This document shows, piece after piece, positions 47,478-55,324 of a DNA stretch of 64,000 nucleotides. The position numbers were made by a program, and so were the translations under genes. Positions within the stretch are counted from its first letter, which is position 1; every line of letters starts with the position of its first letter. Source of the stretch: JALQUO01 sp964529685 (GTDB lineage Bacteria > Pseudomonadota > Alphaproteobacteria > Rickettsiales > Midichloriaceae); the NCBI GenBank assembly GCA_964529685.1, contig CAZGZC010000001.1, positions 62,001-126,000 of the forward strand, given 5' to 3'. Under the pieces are notes generated by a model. That model was not told where the DNA came from, searched no databases, and was given only the letters and a program-made list of their open reading frames with translations.

Positions 47478-49457
47478 ATGGAGAAAATCACATTGCACAT
47501 ATCATTCTTTTTACCTCTCATTAGCTTCCTCTTTGCAAATATATTTAAAACTAAAATTCCTAGAAATACAATCCTTAGTTGCTGTGTAACAATGATGATA
47601 GGTGCGGCACTTCTATTCGACTTAGTATTTTACAACTTATACTCAAGCAGACAAGAGAGAATGAGCTATCTACTTTGGAACTGGATAGATATATCTTACA
47701 ATTTAAAAGCAAATATAGCTATTAATTTAGATATGCTATCTGGTATAATGGGGGTTGTAGTTTTCAATATATCAGCATTAGTTCATCTTTACTCACTAGG
47801 ATATATGTCACACGACAATCAGCAAGAGAAATTTATGTCATATTTATCTCTTTTTACCTTTTTTATGCTGACTTTAATTTTTTCAGATAATCTATTGCAG
47901 CTATTTATTGGATGGGAGGGGGTGGGCCTCTGTTCCTACCTTCTAATAGGTTTCTGGTATCACAAAAAATCAGCAAATAAGGCAGCTATGAAAGCATTTA
48001 TAGTGAATCGTATAGGTGACGTAGGATTGATCTTAGCTATGGGTTTAATGTTAATTACTTTCAAAAGTATAGAGTTTTCACATATTTTGAATCAAGAGAA
48101 AATCGCTCAGGTAATGGGACAAAAAATGTGTTACTGGACTATGATAGATATGATCTGCCTCTGCCTCTTTATAGGTTGTATGGGAAAATCAGCACAAATA
48201 TTACTACATGTCTGGCTACCAGATGCTATGGAAGGACCAACACCAGTCTCAGCTCTAATACATGCAGCTACGATGGTTACTGCTGGTGTATTTCTAATTG
48301 CAAGGTGTTCACCTATATTTGAGCAATCACGGGTTATTTTAAATTTAATTACAGTTATTGGTGCAGTTACGGCTATCTTTGCAGCTACAATTGCATTAGT
48401 TCAAAATGATATAAAAAGGATTATAGCTTACTCAACCTGTAGTCAGCTAGGTTATATGTTTTTCGCCTGTGGGTTATCTCAATATTCAGCTGGTATCTTC
48501 CATCTCTATACTCATGCATTTTTCAAAGCTCTCTTATTTTTAAGCGCAGGGAGTGTGATACATGGTATGTATGGTGAACAGGACATTAACAAAATGGGTG
48601 GGTTGCGTCGCTATATGCCAGTGATTTATATAACGATGATGATTGGATCGCTAGCGCTTGCTGGTATTTTCCCATTTGCTGGCTTCTACTCAAAAGATGC
48701 AATTATCGAAAGTGCTGCTTTCTCTCATTTATTGGTAGGTAAATTTGCTTATTATAGTGGATTGGTAGCTGCTTTCTTCACAGCATTTTACTCTTGGAGA
48801 TTGATAATATTAGTCTTTGATGGGCAGTATAATAAAAAACACAAGCCACATAAGTCCGGGAAAGCTATGTTGATACCACTGATACTACTATCACTCGGTG
48901 CTATTCTAAGTGGTTTTGTAGGCAAAGAGATGCTTGAGAAGGATTTCTGGCGTGGTGCAATTATAGTTTTAAAGCAGTATCATAGTAAAGTATCTATACT
49001 TGAGCAGTTCTTACCTATGATTATAGGTCTATTTGGTATAGCTCTTGCCTATATTATATATGGTTTCAAAATCTCACATAGGTTGCAATTTAAGATAATT
49101 ATACAGCTGCTATCTAATGGATATTATTTTGACTGTATCTATAATCTTCTCTTTGTTAAGACGATTAAGTTGTTAAGTACTCTATCTTATAGAATTTTGG
49201 ATAATAAAGTTATTGACTCAATACCGCGCGGACTAACTCACCTTATAAATATTGTTGGTTGTGGTCTGAAATCTTTTCACACAGGGAATGTACAGACTTA
49301 TATAGTGATGTTTGTGACCTTTATTTCTTTGGCATTTTATGAAGCAATATCAGATATTCCTAGTGGTGAGTTCTGGATTATATCACTAGTTGGTATAGGT
49401 ATATATACAGTTGTAATTGCTACTATAAATAAAGCGAAGCAAATTAATTTAAATTAA
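47478..49457 (+). CDS. nuoL: NADH-quinone oxidoreductase subunit L
   Basis: NuoL (ND5) is the distal antiporter-like proton pump of complex I with the long lateral helix at its C-terminus. The 659-residue product shows LLQLFIGWEGVGLCSYLLIGFW (about residues 135-155), the proton-channel Lys segment HVWLPDAMEGPTPVSALIHA, and TMVTAGVFLIAR. A C-terminal hydrophobic part after 500 fits the lateral helix. Length and motifs are standard. It is followed by nuoM 2 bases later. Confidence 0.97.
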   Translation: MEKITLHISFFLPLISFLFANIFKTKIPRNTILSCCVTMMIGAALLFDLVFYNLYSSRQERMSYLLWNWIDISYNLKANIAINLDMLSGIMGVVVFNISALVHLYSLGYMSHDNQQEKFMSYLSLFTFFMLTLIFSDNLLQLFIGWEGVGLCSYLLIGFWYHKKSANKAAMKAFIVNRIGDVGLILAMGLMLITFKSIEFSHILNQEKIAQVMGQKMCYWTMIDMICLCLFIGCMGKSAQILLHVWLPDAMEGPTPVSALIHAATMVTAGVFLIARCSPIFEQSRVILNLITVIGAVTAIFAATIALVQNDIKRIIAYSTCSQLGYMFFACGLSQYSAGIFHLYTHAFFKALLFLSAGSVIHGMYGEQDINKMGGLRRYMPVIYITMMIGSLALAGIFPFAGFYSKDAIIESAAFSHLLVGKFAYYSGLVAAFFTAFYSWRLIILVFDGQYNKKHKPHKSGKAMLIPLILLSLGAILSGFVGKEMLEKDFWRGAIIVLKQYHSKVSILEQFLPMIIGLFGIALAYIIYGFKISHRLQFKIIIQLLSNGYYFDCIYNLLFVKTIKLLSTLSYRILDNKVIDSIPRGLTHLINIVGCGLKSFHTGNVQTYIVMFVTFISLAFYEAISDIPSGEFWIISLVGIGIYTVVIATINKAKQINLN

Positions 49458-49459
49458 TT

Positions 49460-51004
49460 ATGAGTGATCTTCCAGTTCTATCTATTCTTATTTTATTTCC
49501 AGCCTTATCAGCTATCTTTTTGTTTGCTATTGGCGCCATGACTAAAAGAACAAATCTCTCTTGTTTTGCATCTATTGCTAAGTACTTTACAGTTGTCGTA
49601 TCATTAGTTGAGCTTCTAGGTGTAGCTATTCTTACTATTATATTTGACAACTCACAATGGATGCAATTTATTGAAAACTATAGTCTAATAAAATTAGATA
49701 GATTAGTTATAGATATAATATTTGGGATTGATGGTATTGCTCTAAGCTTTATAGTTCTGACAGCTGTTCTGATACCTATCTGTATAGTTGCCAGCTGGGA
49801 TTATATTCAGGAAAAAATCCCATTATACTGCAGTTTATTACTCTTTACAGAATCAATTTTGATTGGTTTCTTCTCATCATTAAATACAGTTTTATTCTAT
49901 ATATTCTTTGAGGCCGTGCTAATCCCTCTTTTGTTAATCATTGGTATATGGGGCGGCAAAGATAAAATATATGCAGCCTATAAGTTCTTTTTATATACTT
50001 TTTCTGGCTCATTTCTAATGCTGATTGCAATAATATATATATCTATCCAGGATTATAATCCTATGGAAAATACAGCTGGTTTATCTTGTGCTGGAGGTCT
50101 TTCAAATATGATTGTCTTAGGTGGATTTATTCAAGAACAGTTTTGGCAAGGTCAGACTTGGCTTTGGTGGTTTATCTTTATAGGCTTAGCTGTTAAGGTT
50201 CCAATGTGGCCATTACATACTTGGCTCCCTTATGCTCATGTGCAGGCACCTACTGGTGGTTCTATGATATTAGCTGGTGTCTTATTAAAGATGGGTGGGT
50301 ATGGTATGTTGAGGTTATTGATAGATCCATTCCCTAGGCTTTCTACTGAGTTTTCAAATGTAGTGATTATTATTAGTATAATTGGAATTATCTATACATC
50401 TCTTGTGGCACTGGCTCAGAAAGATATGAAGAAGCTAATTGCTTATTCATCCGTCGCTCATATGGGTTATGTTACAGTTGGTATCTTCTCTGGTACTCCA
50501 GGTGGTATTAGTGGTGCAGTCATTCAAATGATCAGTCACGGGATAATATCACCTGCTCTATTCTTTATAGTTGGTGTTTTATATGAAAGGACTCACACTA
50601 AGAAAATTTCCTACTATGGCGGAGTTGCTAAAGTTATGCCTCAGATGGCTATCTTCTTTATGATTCAAATGCTTGGGTCTATTGGTCTCCCTGGTACATC
50701 TGGTTTTATTGGAGAGTTTGCAACTATTACCTCTGGAATTGAAAAAAACTTTTACTATGGGTTGTTTATGTCTGGAGGAGTTGTGTTGGGAGCTGTCTAT
50801 ATGCTGAAATTATATGAAAGAATAATGTTTTATAGGACTAAAGCTAGCTGTAAGTCTTTGGTTGATCTATCGTGTAGGGAGTGGTGCATCTTAGCTATTT
50901 TATCAGGATTAGTGCTGCTCCTGGGGCTATATCCATCTATTGCAACAGTTAACTTTGAGAGGTCTCTTGAGTTCTTCGGGCAATTTTATCAAAATAATCA
51001 ATAG
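49460..51004 (+). CDS. nuoM: NADH-quinone oxidoreductase subunit M
   Basis: NuoM (ND4) is the second antiporter-like subunit of complex I. The 514-residue protein has about 14 hydrophobic segments with the conserved VKVPMWPLHTWLPYAHVQAP (about residues 246-265), where Lys and His relay protons, then TGGSMILAGVLLKMGGYGML and FFEAVLIPLLLIIGIWGG with the key Glu. The 2-base spacing after nuoL and 5-base spacing to nuoN support a single transcript. Confidence 0.97.
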   Translation: MSDLPVLSILILFPALSAIFLFAIGAMTKRTNLSCFASIAKYFTVVVSLVELLGVAILTIIFDNSQWMQFIENYSLIKLDRLVIDIIFGIDGIALSFIVLTAVLIPICIVASWDYIQEKIPLYCSLLLFTESILIGFFSSLNTVLFYIFFEAVLIPLLLIIGIWGGKDKIYAAYKFFLYTFSGSFLMLIAIIYISIQDYNPMENTAGLSCAGGLSNMIVLGGFIQEQFWQGQTWLWWFIFIGLAVKVPMWPLHTWLPYAHVQAPTGGSMILAGVLLKMGGYGMLRLLIDPFPRLSTEFSNVVIIISIIGIIYTSLVALAQKDMKKLIAYSSVAHMGYVTVGIFSGTPGGISGAVIQMISHGIISPALFFIVGVLYERTHTKKISYYGGVAKVMPQMAIFFMIQMLGSIGLPGTSGFIGEFATITSGIEKNFYYGLFMSGGVVLGAVYMLKLYERIMFYRTKASCKSLVDLSCREWCILAILSGLVLLLGLYPSIATVNFERSLEFFGQFYQNNQ

Positions 51005-51009
51005 ATAAT

Positions 51010-52455
51010 ATGGAAATGAATGTGATTCTGACTCATCTTCACTATGTTGGAGCTGAAGTCATTCTCTTCGCTACATCTATTCTCGCTCTCTTATATGGTC
51101 TCTTTGCAAGGGAAAGTCATGTAAAGTTTATAGTGCTATGTGGTATGTTATTTGCTATAATGGAGTTATTTCATATAGATTATCGTCCAATTGAAATATT
51201 CAATGGATCTATTCTGATGGATAATATTACAAAATCTTTTAGATTCATCATTCTTTTTTCTAGCTTACTATCTGTTCTATTTATCTACAGGAGTGAGATG
51301 AAATTTGAGATTCCAATTTTAATAACTATTTCCACTATGAGTTTAATGCTTATGGTTGCTAGCAATGATCTTATGACTATGTACCTTACTATGGAGCTAT
51401 CTGCTCTTACAATGTATATCTGCGTTGCTTCTAATAAAAATAGTTATATTTCAACTGAAGCAGGTCTTAAATATTTTATATTAGGAAGTGTTTCTAGTGG
51501 TATTTTTCTATTTGGGGTAAGTATTCTCTCTGGTTTCTCTGGATCTTTTTCCTTTGACTATATTAGTAGTTGTATGGTTAAAAATTCATTACCTATACTA
51601 TTTATATTTAGTGTATTTCTAGTTCTAATTGTATTTTTATTTAAAATGTCTGTTGTACCTTTTCATGGATGGCTAGCTGATGTCTATCATGGAGCGCCTG
51701 TTTATGGATCTCTTTTCATTGGTAGTACTTCTAAGATAGCTATTTGTGGTTTATTTGTGCGGTTTGTCTATAGTTTATTTGATAATTTGAATATTGAACT
51801 ACAGACTATACTGATTGTTGTTGCGGTATTATCTATGTTTGTTGGTTCAATTGTAGCTATGATGCAGGAGGATCTTAGAAGGATTTTGGCTTATAGTTCT
51901 ATTGGTAATATGGGGTTTGCTGTAGCTGCTATTGCTACTGGTAGCTCTAATGGTATTGCCAGTGGTTTTGTTTATATAGTTCTTTATTCACTTTTGATGT
52001 TTATACCTGCTTTTGTTCTGATAACGCTACTTGCTAGTGCTAAACATAGGGATGATCCGAGTATTTTGTTAAGTGATTTGCGAGAGTTAAGTATTTCTAA
52101 TCCTTATAAGACTGGTGCTTTGGCTTTGATAATGTTCTCTACTGCTGGTCTTCCGCCATTTGCTGGTTTCTTTGGGAAATTTTTTATCTTAATGAGTATT
52201 ATCGCTCAGGAGATGGAGATCTTGTTGATCTTCTTTGTAATTGGTGCCATCTTGAGCAGTGTTTACTGCATCAAAATAATAAAAAGTATCTACTTTATAA
52301 GTATCGATTTTAAATCTGTTATCCCTACAACATCACTGCAGTGTAGATTTGAAGTTATACTAGTCTCAATCATATGTCTGGCGAACACTATCTACTGTCT
52401 ATATGCAAGTGCAGCAGTCACTTTTTTCTCAAGTATGTTTAGAGACCTTCTATAG
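51010..52455 (+). CDS. nuoN: NADH-quinone oxidoreductase subunit N
   Basis: NuoN (ND2) is the antiporter-like subunit nearest the quinone-binding arm. The 481-residue protein shows LTMYLTMELSALTMYICVAS, FKMSVVPFHGWLADVYHGAP (about residues 215-234) and LAYSSIGNMGFAVAAIATG, all typical. About 14 hydrophobic segments are present. It completes the nuoJKLMN block; prfA follows after 57 bases, whereas birA or a phosphopantothenoylcysteine gene commonly follows in other alphaproteobacteria. Confidence 0.96.
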   Translation: MEMNVILTHLHYVGAEVILFATSILALLYGLFARESHVKFIVLCGMLFAIMELFHIDYRPIEIFNGSILMDNITKSFRFIILFSSLLSVLFIYRSEMKFEIPILITISTMSLMLMVASNDLMTMYLTMELSALTMYICVASNKNSYISTEAGLKYFILGSVSSGIFLFGVSILSGFSGSFSFDYISSCMVKNSLPILFIFSVFLVLIVFLFKMSVVPFHGWLADVYHGAPVYGSLFIGSTSKIAICGLFVRFVYSLFDNLNIELQTILIVVAVLSMFVGSIVAMMQEDLRRILAYSSIGNMGFAVAAIATGSSNGIASGFVYIVLYSLLMFIPAFVLITLLASAKHRDDPSILLSDLRELSISNPYKTGALALIMFSTAGLPPFAGFFGKFFILMSIIAQEMEILLIFFVIGAILSSVYCIKIIKSIYFISIDFKSVIPTTSLQCRFEVILVSIICLANTIYCLYASAAVTFFSSMFRDLL

Positions 52456-52512
52456 TCAATCAAACCAAAGAATGTTATAAGATTAGTGTAATATTGTTTT
52501 TAGAGAAAAGAT

Positions 52513-53586
52513 ATGTCATTTGAACAAAAGCTTGAGAAGATAATTGAAAAATACAAGTTACTGAATGAGAAATTCATTGATACATCTAAGTTATCTCGTG
52601 AGGAATTTGCAATCCTATCTAGGGAACAAGCTGAGATTGAACCAATAGCGATAGCTATTCAGCAGTACCATGAAAAGTTAGCTGAAAAGATTGATTTAGA
52701 AATTATGATGGAAGATGGAGACCTTGAAATTAAAAAGATGGCATCTAACGATTATATGAGAACTAAAGAAGAGATTGAGAATATTCTCCATGAACTGCGG
52801 ATAATGCTGTTACCTAAAGATGTAAATGATAATAAAAACGTTATTTTAGAGATCCGTGCAGGTACTGGTGGTGATGAAGCAGCGCTATTTGCTGCTGTTT
52901 TGCTAAAGATGTATAGGAGATATGCTGAGAGAAAAGGGTGGACTTTTGAGTTACTATCTGCAACTGAAACTGGATTAGATGGTTACAAGGAGGTACTAGC
53001 TTCTATTACTGGTAATGGTGTTTTTGCTAGAATGAAGTTTGAGTCTGGCGGTCATAGAGTTCAGAGGGTGCCTGAGACTGAAACAAAGGGACGGATTCAT
53101 ACATCTGCTGCTACTGTTGCAATTCTACCTGCAGTTGAAGATATCGAGCTCTATATAGATGAAAAGGATTTACGGATAGATGTTTATAGATCTAGTGGTG
53201 CAGGTGGACAGCACGTAAATACCACTGATAGTGCAGTGCGGATCACTCATATACCGACTGGAATAGTTGTTCAGTGTCAGGATGGGCGTTCGCAGCATAA
53301 AAACAAGGATAAGGCTATGCAAGTGTTGCGTTCTAGGCTATATGAGGCAGAAATGGAGAAGAAAATATCTGAGCGTTCTGAGACAAGAAAGCTCCAAATT
53401 GGGAGCGGAGATAGGTCTGAAAGAATTAGAACTTATAACTATTCTCAGAGCCGTATAACTGATCATAGAATTAATTTTACAGTGCATAATCTATCTGAGG
53501 TTGTAAATGATGGTGCTGTTGATGAGATAATTGATCAACTTATAATGGAAGATCAGTCTGCTAAACTAGCCGAGATCAAGGATTAA
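52513..53586 (+). CDS. prfA: Peptide chain release factor 1
   Basis: RF1 ends translation at UAA and UAG. The 357-residue protein carries the GGQ hydrolysis motif in SSGAGGQHVNTTDSAVR (about residues 231-247) and the stop-codon recognition tripeptide PxT as PET in HRVQRVPETETKGRIHT. RF2 would have SPF there instead. KEEIENILHELRIMLLPKD belongs to the N-terminal helical domain. Length is normal. In many bacteria prmC (HemK methylase for the GGQ Gln) follows; here a convergent hypothetical gene does. A degraded second copy of the prfA 3' end lies beyond that gene (about 54990-55115). Confidence 0.97.
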   Translation: MSFEQKLEKIIEKYKLLNEKFIDTSKLSREEFAILSREQAEIEPIAIAIQQYHEKLAEKIDLEIMMEDGDLEIKKMASNDYMRTKEEIENILHELRIMLLPKDVNDNKNVILEIRAGTGGDEAALFAAVLLKMYRRYAERKGWTFELLSATETGLDGYKEVLASITGNGVFARMKFESGGHRVQRVPETETKGRIHTSAATVAILPAVEDIELYIDEKDLRIDVYRSSGAGGQHVNTTDSAVRITHIPTGIVVQCQDGRSQHKNKDKAMQVLRSRLYEAEMEKKISERSETRKLQIGSGDRSERIRTYNYSQSRITDHRINFTVHNLSEVVNDGAVDEIIDQLIMEDQSAKLAEIKD

Positions 53587-53617
53587 AGACAAAGATCTAT
53601 TTACAGTCCTTGTCTTT
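53585..53617. terminator. Bidirectional stem-loop between prfA and the convergent orphan gene
   Basis: AAAGACAA at 53585-53592 pairs perfectly with TTGTCTTT at 53610-53617, with a 17-base loop. It begins within the prfA stop codon and spans the stop of the minus-strand gene at 53601. Followed on the plus strand by a pyrimidine run, it can serve as a shared terminator. Confidence 0.5.
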
Positions 53618-54899
53618 TCTCTTCTTCTTTAGATGGCGATCTTGTGAAATTTGCCCATGTGCTTGGTTTTTCAGCTGATATTTGCTGCGTATTATTTGAT
53701 ACTATCTCTTCTTTAACCTCTTGTTGTATAGGATGTTTTATATCAAATGCAAATTTTATTATTTCTTGCTTTTGAAGAAACTCTATAGCACCGTTAATTG
53801 ATCTGATTATATGTGTATTTTGCTGGATCTGATGCTTTAAATTTTCTTCTGGTATCTTAATATCTCTTATCTGCTCTTGATTCACTTTTAGTATTTCTCG
53901 AAGAAATTGAGCTTGATCAGGACTGCGGTTCAGCAAATAACAAAAAATCGCACAAACTTCTTCAGGATGTAGAGGATCTATTTTTAAAGCCAAACCATAT
54001 AATTGTGTTATTCTTAATGTTGATTCTGCATTAAAGACTTGAATCAAGGATGAATATATGCTAGTTGCTTCTGTTTGTTTAGAGGTATCTTGACAAAATA
54101 ATCTTTTGTATTCTTCGAATATTTCTATCCCTAAATTTATACCAGGTTGCAATGCTATTTCTATATTTATATCCAATCTCTCACATACTTTTCGGAGCTC
54201 ATCAAAGATTGATCCAAACATTTCTCTGAATGTAGGTGTATTAAGCTGTTCTTGATGAAAGTTGTATGTATTTTCAATTGTTTGTGGTAAACTTTGCTCG
54301 AGAGAATCTATTGGAATTCCTGAGTTGTATGATGCCATCTGAGTTGTCCAAAACTTGAAAAGTTTTTCTTGATTACCTTTCGCTTTATGGTAAGCAATGC
54401 CAAATAACTCCATAATTTGTGGATTAGCGATTTGTAAACCTACGCATATGTAATGAGCACAAGCAATATCCCTCCAATGTGCAATTTGTTTCTCTAAAGC
54501 AGCAGCATGAGATGCTCCCATGGCTGCAGTGTTCTCCTGAAACCAGCTCACTGCAGCATTGTGTTCTTCCAGAGTCACTGCAGGATAGTTTTCGAGTTTT
54601 GCTTGTCTTAGTGTACCTATATCGCTACCTTTACTATATAAACACATTAGTATTAGAAGAAATTTTTCTTTTTTGTCGTCATCATTTCCTGCTGCTGCTT
54701 TGGCAATACTATCCAGTTCATCATAGGGAATAGGTTTATATTGCAAATATTCTATGATGCGTTCAGTATAATTATTATCTTTTAATTGTTCTCTTAATTC
54801 TTTAGGGATAGTTTTATTATATTGTTGCTCTACAATTCCATATATTTCATTGAACATATTTCTGCCAGCTACAACGTTGTACTTCATATTAGATTGCAT
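53601..54899 (-). CDS. Large helical hypothetical protein (orphan)
   Basis: No family is recognised for this 432-residue protein. It is predicted by composition to be almost entirely alpha-helical, rich in Glu, Gln, Leu and Ile, without signal peptide or membrane helix. Paired helix-like segments (for example SLIQVFNAESTLRITQLYGL and ICAIFCYLLNRSPDQAQFL-type stretches in residues 285-330) hint at a repeat-containing solenoid, but no motif is firm. The C-terminus is polar and basic. It lies between intact prfA and a decayed copy of the prfA 3' end, which suggests that it arrived by an insertion event. A 21-base palindrome sits 8 bases upstream of its ATG. A translocated effector is plausible but unproven. 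Confidence 0.6.
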   Translation of the reverse strand: MQSNMKYNVVAGRNMFNEIYGIVEQQYNKTIPKELREQLKDNNYTERIIEYLQYKPIPYDELDSIAKAAAGNDDDKKEKFLLILMCLYSKGSDIGTLRQAKLENYPAVTLEEHNAAVSWFQENTAAMGASHAAALEKQIAHWRDIACAHYICVGLQIANPQIMELFGIAYHKAKGNQEKLFKFWTTQMASYNSGIPIDSLEQSLPQTIENTYNFHQEQLNTPTFREMFGSIFDELRKVCERLDINIEIALQPGINLGIEIFEEYKRLFCQDTSKQTEATSIYSSLIQVFNAESTLRITQLYGLALKIDPLHPEEVCAIFCYLLNRSPDQAQFLREILKVNQEQIRDIKIPEENLKHQIQQNTHIIRSINGAIEFLQKQEIIKFAFDIKHPIQQEVKEEIVSNNTQQISAEKPSTWANFTRSPSKEEEKRQGL

Positions 54900-54907
54900 G
54901 TTAATGA

Positions 54908-54928
54908 GTTTTAGTTTAAAACTAAAAC
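54908..54928. promoter_or_regulatory. Perfect 10+10 palindrome before the orphan gene
   Basis: GTTTTAGTTT (54908-54917) and AAACTAAAAC (54919-54928) are exact reverse complements around a single A. The palindrome ends 8 bases from the ATG at 54899. As a DNA site it could bind a dimeric regulator; as RNA it would form a hairpin covering the ribosome binding site. Confidence 0.55.
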
Positions 54929-54989
54929 AAATTCATTAAAATTGCAAATAGCTCAGAAGTAGATATTTACAATTTATTAGTTTAGGTAC

Positions 54990-55115
54990 GCAAAAAACGA
55001 TGAGATTAATTATAATTATACAATCTAAGATTGAAATAATGATAGTCTTGATGAGTTAATTGATCAACTTAAGCCTGAACAATAGAATGATCGATAGATA
55101 TAGTAGATCTTAGAT
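54990..55115 (+). pseudogene. Decayed copy of the prfA 3' end
   Basis: The sequence 55050-55071 matches the prfA tail at 53521-53542 at 21 of 22 bases. The neighbouring sequence is alignable in both directions with small gaps (for example AGATTAATT before it and TAGATC-TTAGAT after it). In one frame it encodes NDSLDELIDQLKPEQ-stop, which mirrors VNDGAVDEIIDQLIMEDQ of intact RF1. No upstream prfA sequence is present, so it is a 3' fragment only. Confidence 0.6.
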
Positions 55116-55136
55116 AGGCATTTTTTTATCTAAGAT
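55107..55136 (+). terminator. 10-bp stem-loop followed by a T-run
   Basis: ATCTTAGATA (55107-55116) pairs perfectly with TATCTAAGAT (55127-55136) across a 10-base loop. It is followed by TGTC and seven T residues. It fits a rho-independent terminator on the plus strand and may be left over from an older prfA transcript. Confidence 0.45.
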
Positions 55137-55324
55137 TGTCTTTTTTTGATAAAAAAGTTATCGTATATGTGGAACAAAAAACTCAAAGTACTACATCAAA
55201 ACTGTATAAAATTAATGTCAGATGTTCTAATATTTCAAAACATCTCTGAATTATTTGATGTAAGATACGTTGCATTACTACTTGATATGAGATAATCTTC
55301 AAGATCAATCTTGAATGTAATATT

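Larger units (their letters stand above)
54900..55324. other. Gap with palindrome, prfA-tail relic and stem-loop upstream of feoB
   Basis: This 425-base gap contains no intact gene. In order it holds the palindrome at 54908-54928, a decayed copy of the prfA 3' end (about 54990-55115), and a terminator-like stem at 55107-55136. About 190 A/T-rich bases without recognisable signal then precede the TTG start of feoB. No feoA-like ORF was found. Confidence 0.6.
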
